Shown: positions 11,101 through 25,504 of the stretch, one piece after another
Layout of the letters: each line of letters opens with the position of its first letter
Position numbering within the stretch: the stretch's first letter is position 1
Assembly: GCA_947172415.1 (NCBI GenBank)
Contig: OX359202.1
Location: 6,682,899 to 6,746,898, forward strand
Direction of reading: 5' to 3'
Source: Chondrosia reniformis
Taxonomy: Eukaryota > Porifera > Demospongiae > Chondrillida > Chondrillidae
DNA: 64,000 nt
The notes under the pieces: generated by a model
What the model was told of the DNA's origin: nothing
The model's input: only the letters and a program-made list of their open reading frames with translations
The model's database searches: none
Translations under genes and position numbers: made by a program

Positions 11101-14100
11101 TAAGATGAACAGAAAGGAGGTAGGGGAGAGCTTGGGGAAGCAGAGCTGTGAGAATAGTGTGGCAGAAGAGCAAATAGATAAAGCAGACATTGATCAAGCT
11201 AAGGAGTATGTACTTGCATTGTCTTGTGTAAGGTGTTGTTTAAAAATGTACCATGTTTGTTTGTAGTACTGAAGTTGAGACAGCAACAGAGAATGTTGAG
11301 GAGATAGAAGAGGAATTGGCCAAATTGTCAAAGAAGATCATTGAGTACTCCAGAGCTATAAACCTGAGGTCCTTAGGTTCAGACAGATGGCATCGAATGT
11401 ATTGGTACTTTCCCTCAATGGCTGGAATATATGTTGAGAGGATGGACAGCACTGTGCAATCTCCTGGCAAGATGGCTGCTGTAGTCCCTCTTCCCAGATG
11501 GTCCTACCTTCCAGCAGAGGAGGAGCAATTGGATGATCTGATCAGCAGCCTCAATGCGCGAGGCATGAGGGAACACGCTCTGAGAGAACAGTTAATCCTG
11601 TACAAAGAGGAGATTATTACCACCAGTGAGCAGACAATGAAAAGACGCCCAAAGGAATGCAAGTCTGACCACAATCCCTACAGCTCCAGCGAGGATTACC
11701 TTGAGATTAACCTCAGAGAGCAGCTGCTGGAACTAGAAGATAACATTTACTGTGGAAACCTGGGTCACGTCCGGTCCGAGGATTCGCGATCTGATTGGAG
11801 GAAGTGTATTGAGACCTCAGTTACAGCTTCTAAGCACAAAACTGATATCACACAGGATGAACATAATACTACTGTGCGTACAGGGGCTGGATCCACAGAA
11901 GTTATGGAGGCTGGATCCACAGAAGATATGGAGGCTGGACCCACAGAAGATATGGAGGCTGGACCCACAGAAGTTATGGAGGCTGGACCCACAGAAGATA
12001 TGGAGGCTGGACCCACAGAAGATATGGAGGCTGGACCCACAGAAGATATGGAGGCTGGACCCACAGAAGTTATGGAGGCTGGACCCACAGAAGATATGGA
12101 GGCTGGACCCACAGAAGATATGGAGGCTGGACCCACAGAAGATATGGAGGCTAGATCCACTGGAGGTTCAGAAACAAACTATGTGGATGCAAGTCAAGTA
12201 GAATGTTCTAAAAGGTCTAATGAAGGTAGTCCATCAGATTCCCGAGTGTCTACGCCTTTTGTCAATCCAATTGTGAAGGAGCTCTTGAAAGTGTTGGGTC
12301 AAATTGAAGAGGGAGTTGAGCAGCGCTTCCTAAAACTGCCACTTGGTAATGATTTAGATGACAGCGATAAGAGAAAGAAAAGGCTTTCTCAGGTGCAATA
12401 TGTCAAGGAGCCATGTATAGCAAGCTGGAGATCCTCCTTAAAATCAAGCACCAACTTCTCTCAGCTCTACCTTCACCTCTACACTTTGGACGGTGCTGTC
12501 AATTGGAGCAAGTCTCTGCAGAATATTCGCTGTAGAAGGTGTCGCAAGAAAGGAGGTGACGAGTACCTCTTGTTATGTGATGGCTGTGACAATGGCTTCC
12601 ACACCTACTGTCTGGACCCTCCTCTGATGGAGGTGCCTGAGGGCGATTGGTACTGCAGCAAGTGCAAGCCGGCCTCTCCAGTGAAGCTTCGCCGCATCTC
12701 AAGCATGAGGCCGAGCATGGCAGAGGAGAGCGGGGAGAGCAGTGATGAGAGTGATACTCTCGAGGAGCAGAAGACTACCAGTAAGAGCAAGAGACAAAAG
12801 AACAGAAGTCATTTGGAGCTGCCTCGAAGGAGCACACGCATTCACAACAAAAAGTACCAGCTGAGTGAGGATGGAAGCAGTGAGGAGGAGATTCTGTCTG
12901 AAAGTGGCTCAGATAGTGTAGATGTCCCGATTGAGCTAATGGAAGAGACTGAGCGAGTGCGAGATCAGCTCAGAAGTGCTCAGTCAGGCTCCAGAGCCTT
13001 TCTCTCCAAAGTTGGACATCTCCAGGAAGCGCTGCTCACGGAACTCATCTCACACCCGGATGGTTGGATGTTTGAGGCACTGCCAAAGAAGTCACAAGTA
13101 AGTCATTTAGTGTTCTATTTCTCTTCTCTCTTGTGCACCAATGTATCTCTTGTGCACCAATGTATCTCTTGTGCACCAATGTATCTCTTGTGCACCAATG
13201 TATATCTTGTGCACCAATGTATCTCTTGTGCACCAATGTATCTCTTGTGCACCAATGTATCTCTTGTGCACCAATGTATCTCTTGTGCACCAATGTATCT
13301 CTTGTGCACCAATGTATATCTTGTGCACCAATGTATCTCTTGTGCACCAATGTATATCTTGTGCACCAATGTATATCTTGTGCACCAATGTATCTCTTGT
13401 GCACCAATGTATCTCTTGTGCACCAATGTATCTCTTGTGCACCAATGTATCTCTTGTGCACCAATGTATCTCTTGTGCACCAATGTATCTCTTGTGCACC
13501 AATGTATCTCTTGTGCACCAATGTATCTCTTGTGCACCAATGTATCTCTTGTGCACCAATGTATCTCTTGTGCACCAATGTATCTCTTGTGTATGTAGAA
13601 TCCTGGGTACTACAAAGTGATCAGGGAACCACTCTCGCTACAGACCTTGAAAGTTAAGGTCACTCATAGAGAGGAGATGACCATTCAAGACTTCATTGAC
13701 AATGTCATTCAGATCTTCACAAACTGTTACGCATATTACAGCCTAAACAGTGAAGAGTGTAGCAGTGCTCGGAGACTGGAGGAGTACTTCAACTGTAGGA
13801 TCAGGGAATTGGATTTGCTTCCTAAGAAGAAGAAAAGGAAATCAACTAGAAATGGTGCATCCTCCAGTGACGATTTAGTGGCTGATTGTGTAATTCCAGA
13901 GGACCTGCTCTCTAAGACATATCTGGCTGTTCTGAAGGTCAATGACTGTCCTCCTGGGACCAGGGTATACCAGGCACGATCCAGTGCCCTGCATGAGTGT
14001 CTGATTGAAGAACTGTACCAGCATCCTAGGGCTGCCATCTTTCAGAGGCTCCCCACAAGAAAACAGGTAAACCAGCTTAATTTATATATATGTTGCCATG

Positions 14101-14391
14101 GTTACCAGGTTTTCTAATTACATACAGGAGCCTGCTTTTTATGAAACTGTAAAGGATCCAATTGACTTGCAAGGACTGAAAGTTCAGGCCAAAAAACAAG
14201 GTTTTGTGACAAACGAACAACTGTTTAAGGAGCTTTCAAGAATGTTCCAAAACACTAAAAAGTTTTATGGTAAGAAAAGTGACGAAGCTGAAGCTGCCAC
14301 TGCAGTAGAGTCCTTCCTAAGCCAGCGCCTCAGTTCCCTCGGTCTCACCACTGACAAGAGAAGAGCTAGAAGAAAGTTCAGACATAATTAA
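8183..14391 (+). CDS. BAZ1A: BAZ1A/ACF1-like ISWI remodeler subunit with two bromodomain-like regions
   Basis: Large accessory subunit of ACF/CHRAC-type ISWI nucleosome-spacing complexes. Predicted exons: 8183-8295, 8516-8797, 8851-9303, 9368-9467, 9528-9950, 10018-10080, 10143-10281, 10346-11009, 11080-11205, 11267-13097, 13599-14066 and 14128-14391. Domains in order: WAC domain starting MPLINGKRFV; basic coiled region; DDT domain (LPPELFADAVMILECLRLFG); WAKZ/WHIM-type region (YNTLSEILRLHLLSSG, then DRWHRMYWYFPSMAGIYVE); PHD finger (CRRCRKKGGDEYLLLCDGCD); and bromodomain-like sequence. Vertebrate BAZ1A has one bromodomain; here two related units follow each other, one with NPGYYKVIREPLSLQTLK and one with EPAFYETVKDPIDLQGLK, each preceded by an intron at the same place. 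Minisatellites occur in exons 3 and 10 and in the intron 13098-13598. Confidence 0.9.
9031..9167 (+). repeat. 45-bp coding repeat in BAZ1A
   Basis: Three tandem copies of a 15-residue unit VESTPVTSEEGRKVK in the acidic/basic linker after the WAC domain. The period is divisible by three and the copies differ by only a few silent or conservative changes. Confidence 0.9.
11884..12155 (+). repeat. 24-bp coding minisatellite in BAZ1A
   Basis: About eleven copies of the eight-residue unit MEAGPTED (variants V for D, S for P) in the linker before the PHD finger. In frame, acidic and probably disordered; likely length-polymorphic. Confidence 0.9.
13128..13591. repeat. 19-bp intronic minisatellite in BAZ1A
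   Basis: About 24 copies of TTGTGCACCAATGTATCTC, occasionally ATC for CTC. It fills the intron between the split halves of the first bromodomain-like unit. Because 19 is not divisible by three and the unit contains no stop in any phase, all six frames are open across the array; none of these frames is coding. Confidence 0.95.
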
Positions 14392-16634
14392 CATCCATCA
14401 TTGCTTTTTTATTATTGAATCGTTTTGGCTCTGTACTTCACAAGCATTTTGTCCAATTATAATTGCTATTGTAAATGATCAGTTAACGTATCTGAGGTGA
14501 TGAATACAGGACAAATATAAAATTACTATAAACTACACAGCTAAAAAGATATAAGGGTATACAGTACTATTCATAGTCTGTGACGGAGTAAAGGAACCTT
14601 TTAACATTTATACTTATTATTTGTCTCACTACACATTAAGTAATTAATACATTTGGTGCTATAATTCTGTCAAATGGAAAGCTAACAAGCTACAACTTGG
14701 TGTCAGCATTCACAGACATGTCTGAAACATTTCCAATAAGTTTTTGAAATTTTAATAAATCTTGACATTTGCCCTATCTTTCACCATACATTAATTTCGT
14801 ATACCAATACTTGAATGTACATTTGGTGTTATAACTCTGTCAAATGGAAATGTATGAAGCTAACACTTGGTGTCAACATTCATAGACATGTCTGAAACAT
14901 TTCCAATGAATTTTTGAAATTTTAATAAATCTTTACATTTGCCCTATCTCTCATCATACATTAATTTCGTATACTAAAACTTGAATGTACATTTGGTGCT
15001 ATAACTCTGTCAAATGGAAATGTATGAAGCTAACACTTGGTGTCAACATTCAGAGACATGTCTAAAAGATATACAGTTGGTTTCTGAAATTTTAATAAAT
15101 CTTTACATTTGCCCTATCTCTCACCATACATTAATTTGGTATACCAATACTTTAATATACATTTGTTCCTATAAATCTGTTAAATGGAAATGTATGAAGC
15201 TAACACTTGGTGTCAACATTCATAGACATGTCTAAAACATATACAGATGGTTTCTGAAATTTTAATAAATCTTTACATTTGCCCTATCTCTCACCATACA
15301 TTAATTTCGTATACCAATACTTGAATGTACATTTGGTGTTATAACTCTGTCAAATGGAAATGTATGAAGCTAACACTTGGTGTCAACATTCATAGACATG
15401 TCTGAAACATTTCCAATGAATTTTTGAAATTTTAATAAATCTTTACATTTGCCCTATCTCTCATCATACATTAATTTCGTATACTAAAACTTGAATGTAC
15501 ATTTGGTGCTATAACTCTGTCAAATGGAAATGTATGAAGCTAACACTTGGTGTCAACATTCAGAGACATGTCTAAAACATATACAGTTGGTTTCTGAAAT
15601 TTTAATAAATCTTTACATTTGCCTTATCTTTCACCATACATTAATTTCGTATACCAATACTTTAATATACATTTGGTGCTATAACTCTGTCAAATGTAAA
15701 GATACGAAGCTAGAAATTGGTATTAGCATTCACAGACATGTCTGAAACATTTCCAATGAATTTTTGAAATTTTAATATATCTTTACATTTGCCCTATCTC
15801 TCACTATACATTAATTTGGTATTCCAGTATATGAATGTACATTTGGTGCTCTAACTCTGTCAAATGGAAAGATATGAAGCTCAAACTTGCTGTCTCTATT
15901 CACAGACATGTATGAAACATTTCCAATGACAATCTGAAATTTTAATAAATCTTGACATTTGCCCTATCTCTCACTATACATTAATTTGGTATTCCAGTAT
16001 ATTAATGTACATTTGGTGTTCTAACTCTGTAAAATGGAAAGATATGAAGCTCAAACTTGCTGTCAGCATTCACAGACATGTATGAAACATTTCCAATGAC
16101 AATCTGAAATTTTAATAAATCTTGACATTTGCCCTATCTCTCACTATACATTAATTTGGTATTCCAGTATATTAATGTACATTTGGTGTTCTAACTCTGT
16201 AAAATGGAAAGATATGAAGCTCAAACTTGCTGTCAGCATTCACAGACATGTATGAAACATTTCCAATGAGAATTTGAAATTTTCATAAATCTTTACATTT
16301 GCCTTATCTCTCACTATACATTAACTTAAATGTACATTTAGTGATGTAACTCTGTCAAATTGGTAAATTTGAAGCTTAAACTTGGTATCCACATTCACAT
16401 ACAAGTATGAAACATTTACAAACAGTTTTAGAAATTTTGATTTTTACAGAAATTTACCCTATCTTTCCCCATACATTTTCTTAATACAATGTACACTTAG
16501 TGCTGTAACTCTGTCAAATGGCTAAATATGAAGTTTAAACTTTGTGTCTACATTCACAGACATGTATGAAACATTTCCAAACAGTTTTAAAAATTTTGAT
16601 TTCTACATAAATTTCTCATCATACATTAACTAAC

Positions 16635-17692
16635 CCTAATTGCGTAATACTATAAATGGCCGACCTTGAGTAGGTGTAAGAGTGAACATGCGGTACTGTA
16701 TATATTTCTGAAAAAATAGAACTCTTTGAAAGATTTCTTAAACACATGGATATGCACTGTGTAGTACTTGATTGTTGTTGAAGCAGTTTCTATCCACATA
16801 CATTATATGGATGTCGTTAAAGTGAAATTTCGTCAATCGAAAGCCAACGAAACTCCAAAGAAAAAAAGTTGGACCATACCGAACGCTACCATCCACGACG
16901 CTCAGAGGCCGGGATCGGTGGTAACGCTCTGCCGAGTTGAGCTTTGGGTGTCACTTGCGTGAGAAGAACCAGTTCTTCTCGATATGGCCGACTCATATGA
17001 ATCCTAAGATATCAGATGCCAATCCCACATTACGTGGAACCCCCCCGAAATCCGGATTATTGGTGAGCACGTCTCTATGGCACCAACCGATTAGGAGACA
17101 GCTTCAGAGTCTAAGCGCTACCAACCTCTATGGGAACCGCTACCACCATAGAGATGTGTCCAGGTAGGCCTACTTTATAAGGTTTTGCGCTTCTATTTAA
17201 ACAAGAAAATTTCAAAAGGAAACGATTGTGGTTGGCGCTATTCCATACTTAAGAATAGGGTATTTGCGAGAAAAATGTAGTCAAATTATATCAAGTTAAT
17301 TCGGGATGAGTGCATCGTTCCAAGCCATTTTAAAGGTATATCCAGTATTCGTGGTTCATCTAGAAACTGGGAAAAATGGATAGAATCCTGTAAGTGTCTT
17401 GATTGGCGGAGGAGACCAACTTTTCTGGTCCCATGTAGAAACGATTTTAGCGAGAGGTGTTCCGATATGAACGTAAACTGGTATAACCAGCCACACTCAA
17501 TCTCAATTGCAGTAATAGCATAATGGCTACCTGCCTCTATGTAAAGACCTTCTGACAGCTGCGTTCTGGACTGTCCCTGCGTGTTTCTAGTTGCCCCATT
17601 CATGTCAAAACATTTTAACTTCGTATGCCGATAATTTGCAAAATAGTATCGCACGATATATATGCTACACCCATTTAAGGTCGTATACTAGA
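16635..17692. repeat. Satellite-embedded 1.05-kb unit, copy 1
   Basis: Non-satellite block starting near CTAACCCTAATTGCGTAATA and ending where the satellite resumes after GTCGTATACTAGAAATTT. It is higher in GC than the surrounding monomers and contains a perfect 9-bp inverted repeat (GAGAAGAAC, two-base loop, GTTCTTCTC at 16961-16980). Copies 1-3 are almost identical. Open frames of 64, 76 and 122 codons are conserved only because the copies are nearly identical. Confidence 0.85.
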
Positions 17693-20028
17693 AATTTAAT
17701 GTACATCAGAGTGCTGTAGCTCTGTCAAATGGAGAGATATGAAGCTTTAACTTAACGTCAGCATTCACAGACATGTTTGAAACATTTCCAATGAGAATTT
17801 GAAATTTTCATAAATCTTTACATTTGCCCTATCTCTCACCATACATTAATTTGGTATTCCAGTATATTAATGTACATTTGGTGCTCTAATTCTGTCAAAT
17901 GGAAAGATATGAAGCTCAAACTTGCTGTCAGCATTCACAGACATGTATGAAACATTTCCATTGAGAATTTGAAATTTTCATAAATCTTTACATTTGCCTT
18001 ATCTCTCACTATACATTAATTTCGTATAACAATACTTTAATGTACATTTGGTACTATAACTCTGTAAAATGGAAAGTTAATAAGCTACACCTTGGTGTCA
18101 GCATTCACAAACATGATTGAATCATTTCCAAAGAGTTTTGAAATTTTTATAAATCTTTACATTTACCCTATCCCTCACCATACATTAATTTGGTATTCCA
18201 GTATATTAATGTACATTTGGTGCTCTAACTCTGTCAAATGGAAAGCTATGAAGCTCAAACTTGCTGTCAGCATTCACAGACATGTAGGAAACATTTCCAA
18301 TGACAATTTGAAATTTTCAAAAATCTTTACATTTGCCCTATCTCTCACTATACATTAATTTGGTGTTCCAGTATATTAATGTACATTTGGTGCTCTAACT
18401 CTGTCAAATGGAAAGATATGAAGCTCAAACTTGCTGTCAGCATTCACAGACATGTATGAAACATTTCCAATGAGAATTTGAAATTTTCATAAATCTTTAC
18501 ATTTGCCCTATCTCTCACTATACATTAATTTGGTTTTCCAGTATAATAATGTACATTTGGTGCTCTAACTCTGTCAAATGGAAAGATATGAAGCTCAAAC
18601 TTGCTGTCAGCATTCACAGACATGTATGAAACATTTCCAATGACAATTTGAAATTTTCATAAATCTTTACATTTGCCCTATCTCTCACTATACATTAATT
18701 TCGTATACCAATACTTTAATGTACATTTGGTACTATAACTCTGTAAAATGGAAAGTTAATAAGTTAAACCTTGGTGTCAGCATTCACAAACATGATTGAA
18801 TCATTTCCAAAGAGTTTTTGAATTTTTTATAAATCTTTACATTTGCCCTATCTCTCACTATACATTAATTTGGTATTCCAGTATATTAATGTACATTTGG
18901 TGCTCTAACTCTGTCAAATGGAAAGATATGAAGCTCAAACTTGCTGTCAGCATTCACAGACATGTATGAAACATTTCCAATGACAATTTGAAATTTTCAT
19001 AAATCTTTACATTTGCCCTATCTCTCACTATACATTAATTTGGTTTTCCAGTATAATAATGTACATTTGGTGCTCTAACTCTGTCAAATGGAAAGATATG
19101 AAGCTCAAACTTGCTGTCAGCATTCACAGACATGTATGAAACATTTCCAATGACAATTTGAAATTTTCATAAATCTTTACATTTGCCCTATCTCTCACTA
19201 TACATTAATTTCGTATACCAATACTTTAATGTACATTTGGTACTATAACTCTGTAAAATGGAAAGTTAATAAGTTAAACCTTGGTGTCAGCATTCACAAA
19301 CATGATTGAATCATTTCCAAAGAGTTTTTGAATTTTTTATAAATCTTTACATTTGCCCTATCTCTCACCATACATTAATTTGGTATTCCAGTATATTAAT
19401 GTACAATTGGTGCTCTAACTCTGTAAAATGGAAAGATATGAAGCTCAAACCTTCTGTCAGCATTCACAGACATGTATGAAACATTTCCAATGACAATTTG
19501 AAATTTTCAAAAATCTTTACATTTGTCCTATCTCTCACTATACATTAATTTGGTATTCCAGTATATGAATGTACATTTGGTGCTCTAACTCTGTCAAATG
19601 GAAAGATATGAAGCTCAAACTTGGTGTCTCTATTCACAGACATGTATGAAACATTTCCAATGAGAATTTGAAATTTTCATAAATCTTTACATTTGCCTTA
19701 TCTCTCACTATACATTAACTTAAATGTACATTTAGTGATGTAACTCTGTCAAATTGGTAAATATGAAGCTTAAACTTGGTATCCACATTCACATACAAGT
19801 ATGAAACATTTACAAACAGTTTTAGAAATTTTGATTTTTACATAAATTTACCCTATCTTTCCCCATACATTTTCTTAATACAATGTACACTTAGTGCTGT
19901 TACTCTGTCAAATGGCTAAATATGAAGTTTAAACTTTGTGTCTACATTCACAGACATGTATGAAACATTTCCAAACAGTTTTAAAAATTTTGATTTCTAC
20001 ATAAATTTCTCATCATACATTAACTAAC

Positions 20029-21086
20029 CCTAATTGCGTAATACTATAAATGGCCGACCTTGAGTAGGTGTAAGAGTGAACATGCGGTACTGTATATATT
20101 TCTGAAAAAATAGAACTCTTTGAAAGATTTCTTAAACACATGGATATGCACTGTGTAGTACTTGATTGTTGTTGAAGCAGTTTCTATCCACATACATTAT
20201 ATGGATGTCGTTAAAGTGAAATTTCGTCAATCGAAAGCCAACGAAACTCCAAAGAAAAAAAGTTGGACCATACCGAACGCTACCATCCACGACGCTCAGA
20301 GGCCGGGATCGGTGGTAACGCTCTGCCGAGTTGAGCTTTGGGTGTCACTTGCGTGAGAAGAACCAGTTCTTCTCGATATGGCCGACTCATATGAATCCTA
20401 AGATATCAGATGCCAATCCCACATTACGTGGAACCCCCCCGAAATCCGGATTATTGGTGAGCACGTCTCTATGGCACCAACCGATTAGGAGACAGCTTCA
20501 GAGTCTAAGCGCTACCAACCTCTATGGGAACCGCTACCACCATAGAGATGTGTCCAGGTAGGCCTACTTTATAAGGTTTTGCGCTTCTATTTAAACAAGA
20601 AAATTTCAAAAGGAAACGATTGTGGTTGGCGCTATTCCATACTTAAGAATAGGGTATTTGCGAGAAAAATGTAGTCAAATTATATCAAGTTAATTCGGGA
20701 TGAGTGCATCATTCCAAGCCATTTTAAAGGTATATCCAGTATTCGTGGTTCATCTAGAAACTGGGAAAAATGGATAGAATCCTGTAAGTGTCTTGATTGG
20801 CGGAGGAGACCAACTTTTCTGGTCCCATGTAGAAACGATTTTAGCGAGAGGTGTTCCGATATGAACGTAAACTGGTATAACCAGCCACACTCAATCTCAA
20901 TTGCAGTAATAGCATAATGGCTACCTGCCTCTATGTAAAGACCTTCTGACAGCTGCGTTCTGGACTGTCCCTGCGTGTTTCTAGTTGCCCCATTCATGTC
21001 AAAACATTTTAACTTCGTATGCCGATAATTTGCAAAATAGTATCGCACGATATATATGCTACACCCATTTAAGGTCGTATACTAGA
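20029..21086. repeat. Satellite-embedded 1.05-kb unit, copy 2
   Basis: Same block as 16635-17692, displaced by 3394 bp, differing by very few bases (for example a single C to T near 20710 that changes one residue of the minus-strand open frame). Flanking satellite monomers are in the same order as around copy 1. Confidence 0.85.
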
Positions 21087-22414
21087 AATTTAATGTACAT
21101 CAGAGTGCTGTAGCTCTGTCAAATGGAGAGATATGAAGCTTTAACTTAACGTCAGCATTCACAGACATGTTTGAAACATTTCCAATGAGAATTTGAAATT
21201 TTCATAAATCTTTACATTTGCCCTATCTCTCACCATACATTAATTTGGTATTCCAGTATATTAATGTACATTTGGTGCTCTAATTCTGTCAAATGGAAAG
21301 ATATGAAGCTCAAACTTGCTGTCAGCATTCACAGACATGTATGAAACATTTCCATTGAGAATTTGAAATTTTCATAAATCTTTACATTTGCCTTATCTCT
21401 CACTATACATTAATTTCGTATACCAATACTTTAATGTACATTTGGTACTATAACTCTGTAAAATGGAAAGTTAATAAGTTAAACCTTGGTGTCAGCATTC
21501 ACAAACATGATTGAATCATTTCCAAAGAGTTTTTGAATTTTTTATAAATCTTTACATTTGCCCTATCTCTCACCATACATTAATTTGGTATTCCAGTATA
21601 TTAATGTACATTTGGTGCTCTAACTCTGTCAAATGGAAAGATATGAAGCTCAAACTTGCTGTCAGCATTCACAGACATGTATGAAACATTTCCAATGACA
21701 AATTGAAATTTTCATAAATCTTTACATTTGCCCTATCTCTCACTATACATTAATTTCGTATACCAATACTTTAATGTACATTTGGTACTATAACTCTGTA
21801 AAATGGAAAGTTAATAAGTTAAACCTTGGTGTCAGCATTCACAAACATGATTGAATCATTTCCAAAGAGTTTTTGAATTTTTTATAAATCTTTACATTTG
21901 CCCTATCTCTCACCATACATTAATTTGGTATTCCAGTATATTAATGTACAATTGGTGCTCTAACTCTGTAAAATGGAAAGATATGAAGCTCAAACCTTCT
22001 GTCAGCATTCACAGACATGTATGAAACATTTCCAATGACAATTTGAAATTTTCAAAAATCTTTACATTTGTCCTATCTCTCACTATACATTAATTTGGTA
22101 TTCCAGTATATGAATGTACATTTGGTGCTCTAACTCTGTCAAATGGAAAGATATGAAGCTCAAACTTGGTGTCTCTATTCACAGACATGTATGAAACATT
22201 TCCAATGAGAATTTGAAATTTTCATAAATCTTTACATTTGCCTTATCTCTCACTATACATTAACTTAAATGTACATTTAGTGATGTAACTCTGTCAAATT
22301 GGTAAATATGAAGTTTAAACTTTGTGTCTACATTCACAGACATGTATGAAACATTTCCAAACAGTTTTAAAAATTTTGATTTCTACATAAATTTCTCATC
22401 ATACATTAACTAAC

Positions 22415-23472
22415 CCTAATTGCGTAATACTATAAATGGCCGACCTTGAGTAGGTGTAAGAGTGAACATGCGGTACTGTATATATTTCTGAAAAAATAGA
22501 ACTCTTTGAAAGATTTCTTAAACACATGGATATGCACTGTGTAGTACTTGATTGTTGTTGAAGCAGTTTCTATCCACATACATTATATGGATGTCGTTAA
22601 AGTGAAATTTCGTCAATCGAAAGCCAACGAAACTCCAAAGAAAAAAAGTTGGACCATACCGAACGCTACCATCCACGACGCTCAGAGGCCGGGATCGGTG
22701 GTAACGCTCTGCCGAGTTGAGCTTTGGGTGTCACTTGCGTGAGAAGAACCAGTTCTTCTCGATATGGCCGACTCATATGAATCCTAAGATATCAGATGCC
22801 AATCCCACATTACGTGGAACCCCCCCGAAATCCGGATTATTGGTGAGCACGTCTCTATGGCACCAACCGATTAGGAGACAGCTTCAGAGTCTAAGCGCTA
22901 CCAACCTCTATGGGAACCGCTACCACCATAGAGATGTGTCCAGGTAGGCCTACTTTATAAGGTTTTGCGCTTCTATTTAAACAAGAAAATTTCAAAAGGA
23001 AACGATTGTGGTTGGCGCTATTCCATACTTAAGAATAGGGTATTTGCGAGAAAAATGTAGTCAAATTATATCAAGTTAATTCGGGATGAGTGCATCGTTC
23101 CAAGCCATTTTAAAGGTATATCCAGTATTCGTGGTTCATCTAGAAACTGGGAAAAATGGATAGAATCCTGTAAGTGTCTTGATTGGCGGAGGAGACCAAC
23201 TTTTCTGGTCCCATGTAGAAACGATTTTAGCGAGAGGTGTTCCGATATGAACGTAAACTGGTATAACCAGCCACACTCAATCTCAATTGCAGTAATAGCA
23301 TAATGGCTACCTGCCTCTATGTAAAGACCTTCTGACAGCTGCGTTCTGGACTGTCCCTGCGTGTTTCTAGTTGACCCATTCATGTCAAAACATTTTAACT
23401 TCGTATGCCGATAATTTGCAAAATAGTATCGCACGATATATATGCTACACCCATTTAAGGTCGTATACTAGA
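22415..23472. repeat. Satellite-embedded 1.05-kb unit, copy 3
   Basis: Same block again, displaced 2386 bp from copy 2. The left flank has lost one diverged monomer, so that the GATGTAACTCTGTCAAATTG monomer is fused directly to the last one, which points to unequal exchange within the array. Confidence 0.85.
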
Positions 23473-25504
23473 AATTTAATGTACATCAGAGTGCTGTAGC
23501 TCTGTCAAATGGAGAGATATGAAGCTTTAACTTAACGTCAGCATTCACAGACATGTTTGAAACATTTCCAATGAGAATTTGAAATTTTCATAAATCTTTA
23601 CATTTGCCCTATCTCTCACCATACATTAATTTGGTTTTCCAGTATATTAATGTACATTTGGTGCTCTAATTCTGTCAAATGGAAAGATATGAAGCTCAAA
23701 CTTGCTGTCAGCATTCACAGACATGTATGAAACATTTCCATTGAGAATTTGAAATTTTCATAAATCTTTACATTTGCCTTATCTCTCACTATACATTAAT
23801 TTCGTATAACAATACTTTAATGTACATTTGGTACTATAACTCTGTAAAATGGAAAGTTAATAAGCTACACCTTGGTGTCAGCATTCACAAACATGATTGA
23901 ATCATTTCCAAAGAGTTTTGAAATTTTTATAAATCTTTACATTTGCCCTATCCCTCACCATACATTAATTTGGTATTCCAGTATATTAATGTACATTTGG
24001 TGCTCTAACTCTGTCAAATGGAAAGATATGAAGCTCAAACTTGCTGTCAGCATTCACAGACATGTATGAAACATTTCCAATGACAATTTGAAATTTTCAT
24101 AAATCTTTACATTTGCCCTATCTCTCACCATACATTAATTTGGTTTTCCAGTATATTAATGTACATTTGGTGCTCTAACTCTGTCAAATGGAAAGATATG
24201 AAGCTCAAACTTGCTGTCAGCATTCACAGACATGTATGAAACATTTCCAATGACAATTTGAAGTTTTCATAAATCTTTACATTTGCCCTATCTCTCACCA
24301 TACATTAATTTCGTATACCAATACTTTAATGTACATTTGGTACTATAACTCTCTAAAATGGAAGGATATGAAGCTCAAACCTGCTGTCAGCATTCACAGA
24401 CATGTCTGAAACATTTTCAAAGAATTTTTGAAATTTTAATAAATCTTTACATTTGCCCTATCTCTCACCATGCATTAATTTCGTATACCAATACTTTAAT
24501 GTACATTTGGTACTATAACTCTGTAAAATGGAAGGATATGAAGCTCAAACCTGCTGTCAGCATTCACAGACATGTCTGAAACATTTCCAAAGAATTTTTG
24601 AAATTTTAATAAATCTTTACATTTGCCCTATCTCTCACCATACATTAATTTCGTATACCAATACTTGAATGTACATTTGGTGTTATAACTCTGTCAAATG
24701 GAAATGTATGAAGCTAACACTTGGTGTCAACATTCATAGACATGTCTGAAACATTTCCAATGAATTTTTGAAATTTTAATAAATCTTTACATTTGCCCTA
24801 TCTCTCATCATACATTAATTTCGTATACTAAAACTTGAATGTACATTTGGTGCTATAACTCTGTCAAATGGAAATGTATGAAGCTAACACTTGGTGTCAA
24901 CATTCATAGACATGTCTAAAACATATACAGATGGTTTCTGAAATTTTAATAAATCTTTACATTTGCCCTATCTCTCACCATACCTTAATTTCGTATACCA
25001 ATACTTTAATGTACATTTGTTCCTATAAATCTGTTAAATGGAAATGTATGAAGCTAATACTTGGTGTCAACATTCACAGACATGTCTGAAACATTTCCAA
25101 TGAATTTTTGAAATTTTAATAAATCTTTACATTTGCCCTATCTCTCACCATACATTAATTTCGTATACCAATACTTGAATGTACATTTGGTGTTATAACT
25201 CTGTCAAATGGAAATGTATGAAGCTAACACTTGGTGTCAACATTCAGAGACATGTCTAAAACATATTCAGATGGTTTCTGAAATTTTAATAAATCTTTAC
25301 ATTTGCCCTATCTCTCACCATACATTAATTTCGTATACCAATACTTTAATGTACATTTGGTGCTATAACTCTCTCAAATGTAAAGATATAAAGCTAGAAA
25401 TTGGTGTTAGCATTAACAGACATGTCTGAAACAGTTCCAATAAGTTTCTGAAATTTTTATAAATCTTTACATATGCCCTATCTTTCACCAATACATTAAT
25501 TTCG

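Noticed and set aside
13128-13591. CRISPR array
   Set aside because: Units are contiguous without spacers, in a eukaryotic intron; likewise for all other tandem arrays in the window.
13045-13657. Six overlapping frames of 140-180 codons
   Set aside because: Artefact of the 19-bp repeat; the flanking BAZ1A exons join across it at good splice sites.
16768-17654. Frames of 64, 76 and 122 codons repeated at 20.2, 22.5 and 25.7 kb as a gene family
   Set aside because: Conservation among copies 1-3 only reflects near-identity; the diverged copy 4 breaks the 122-codon frame.
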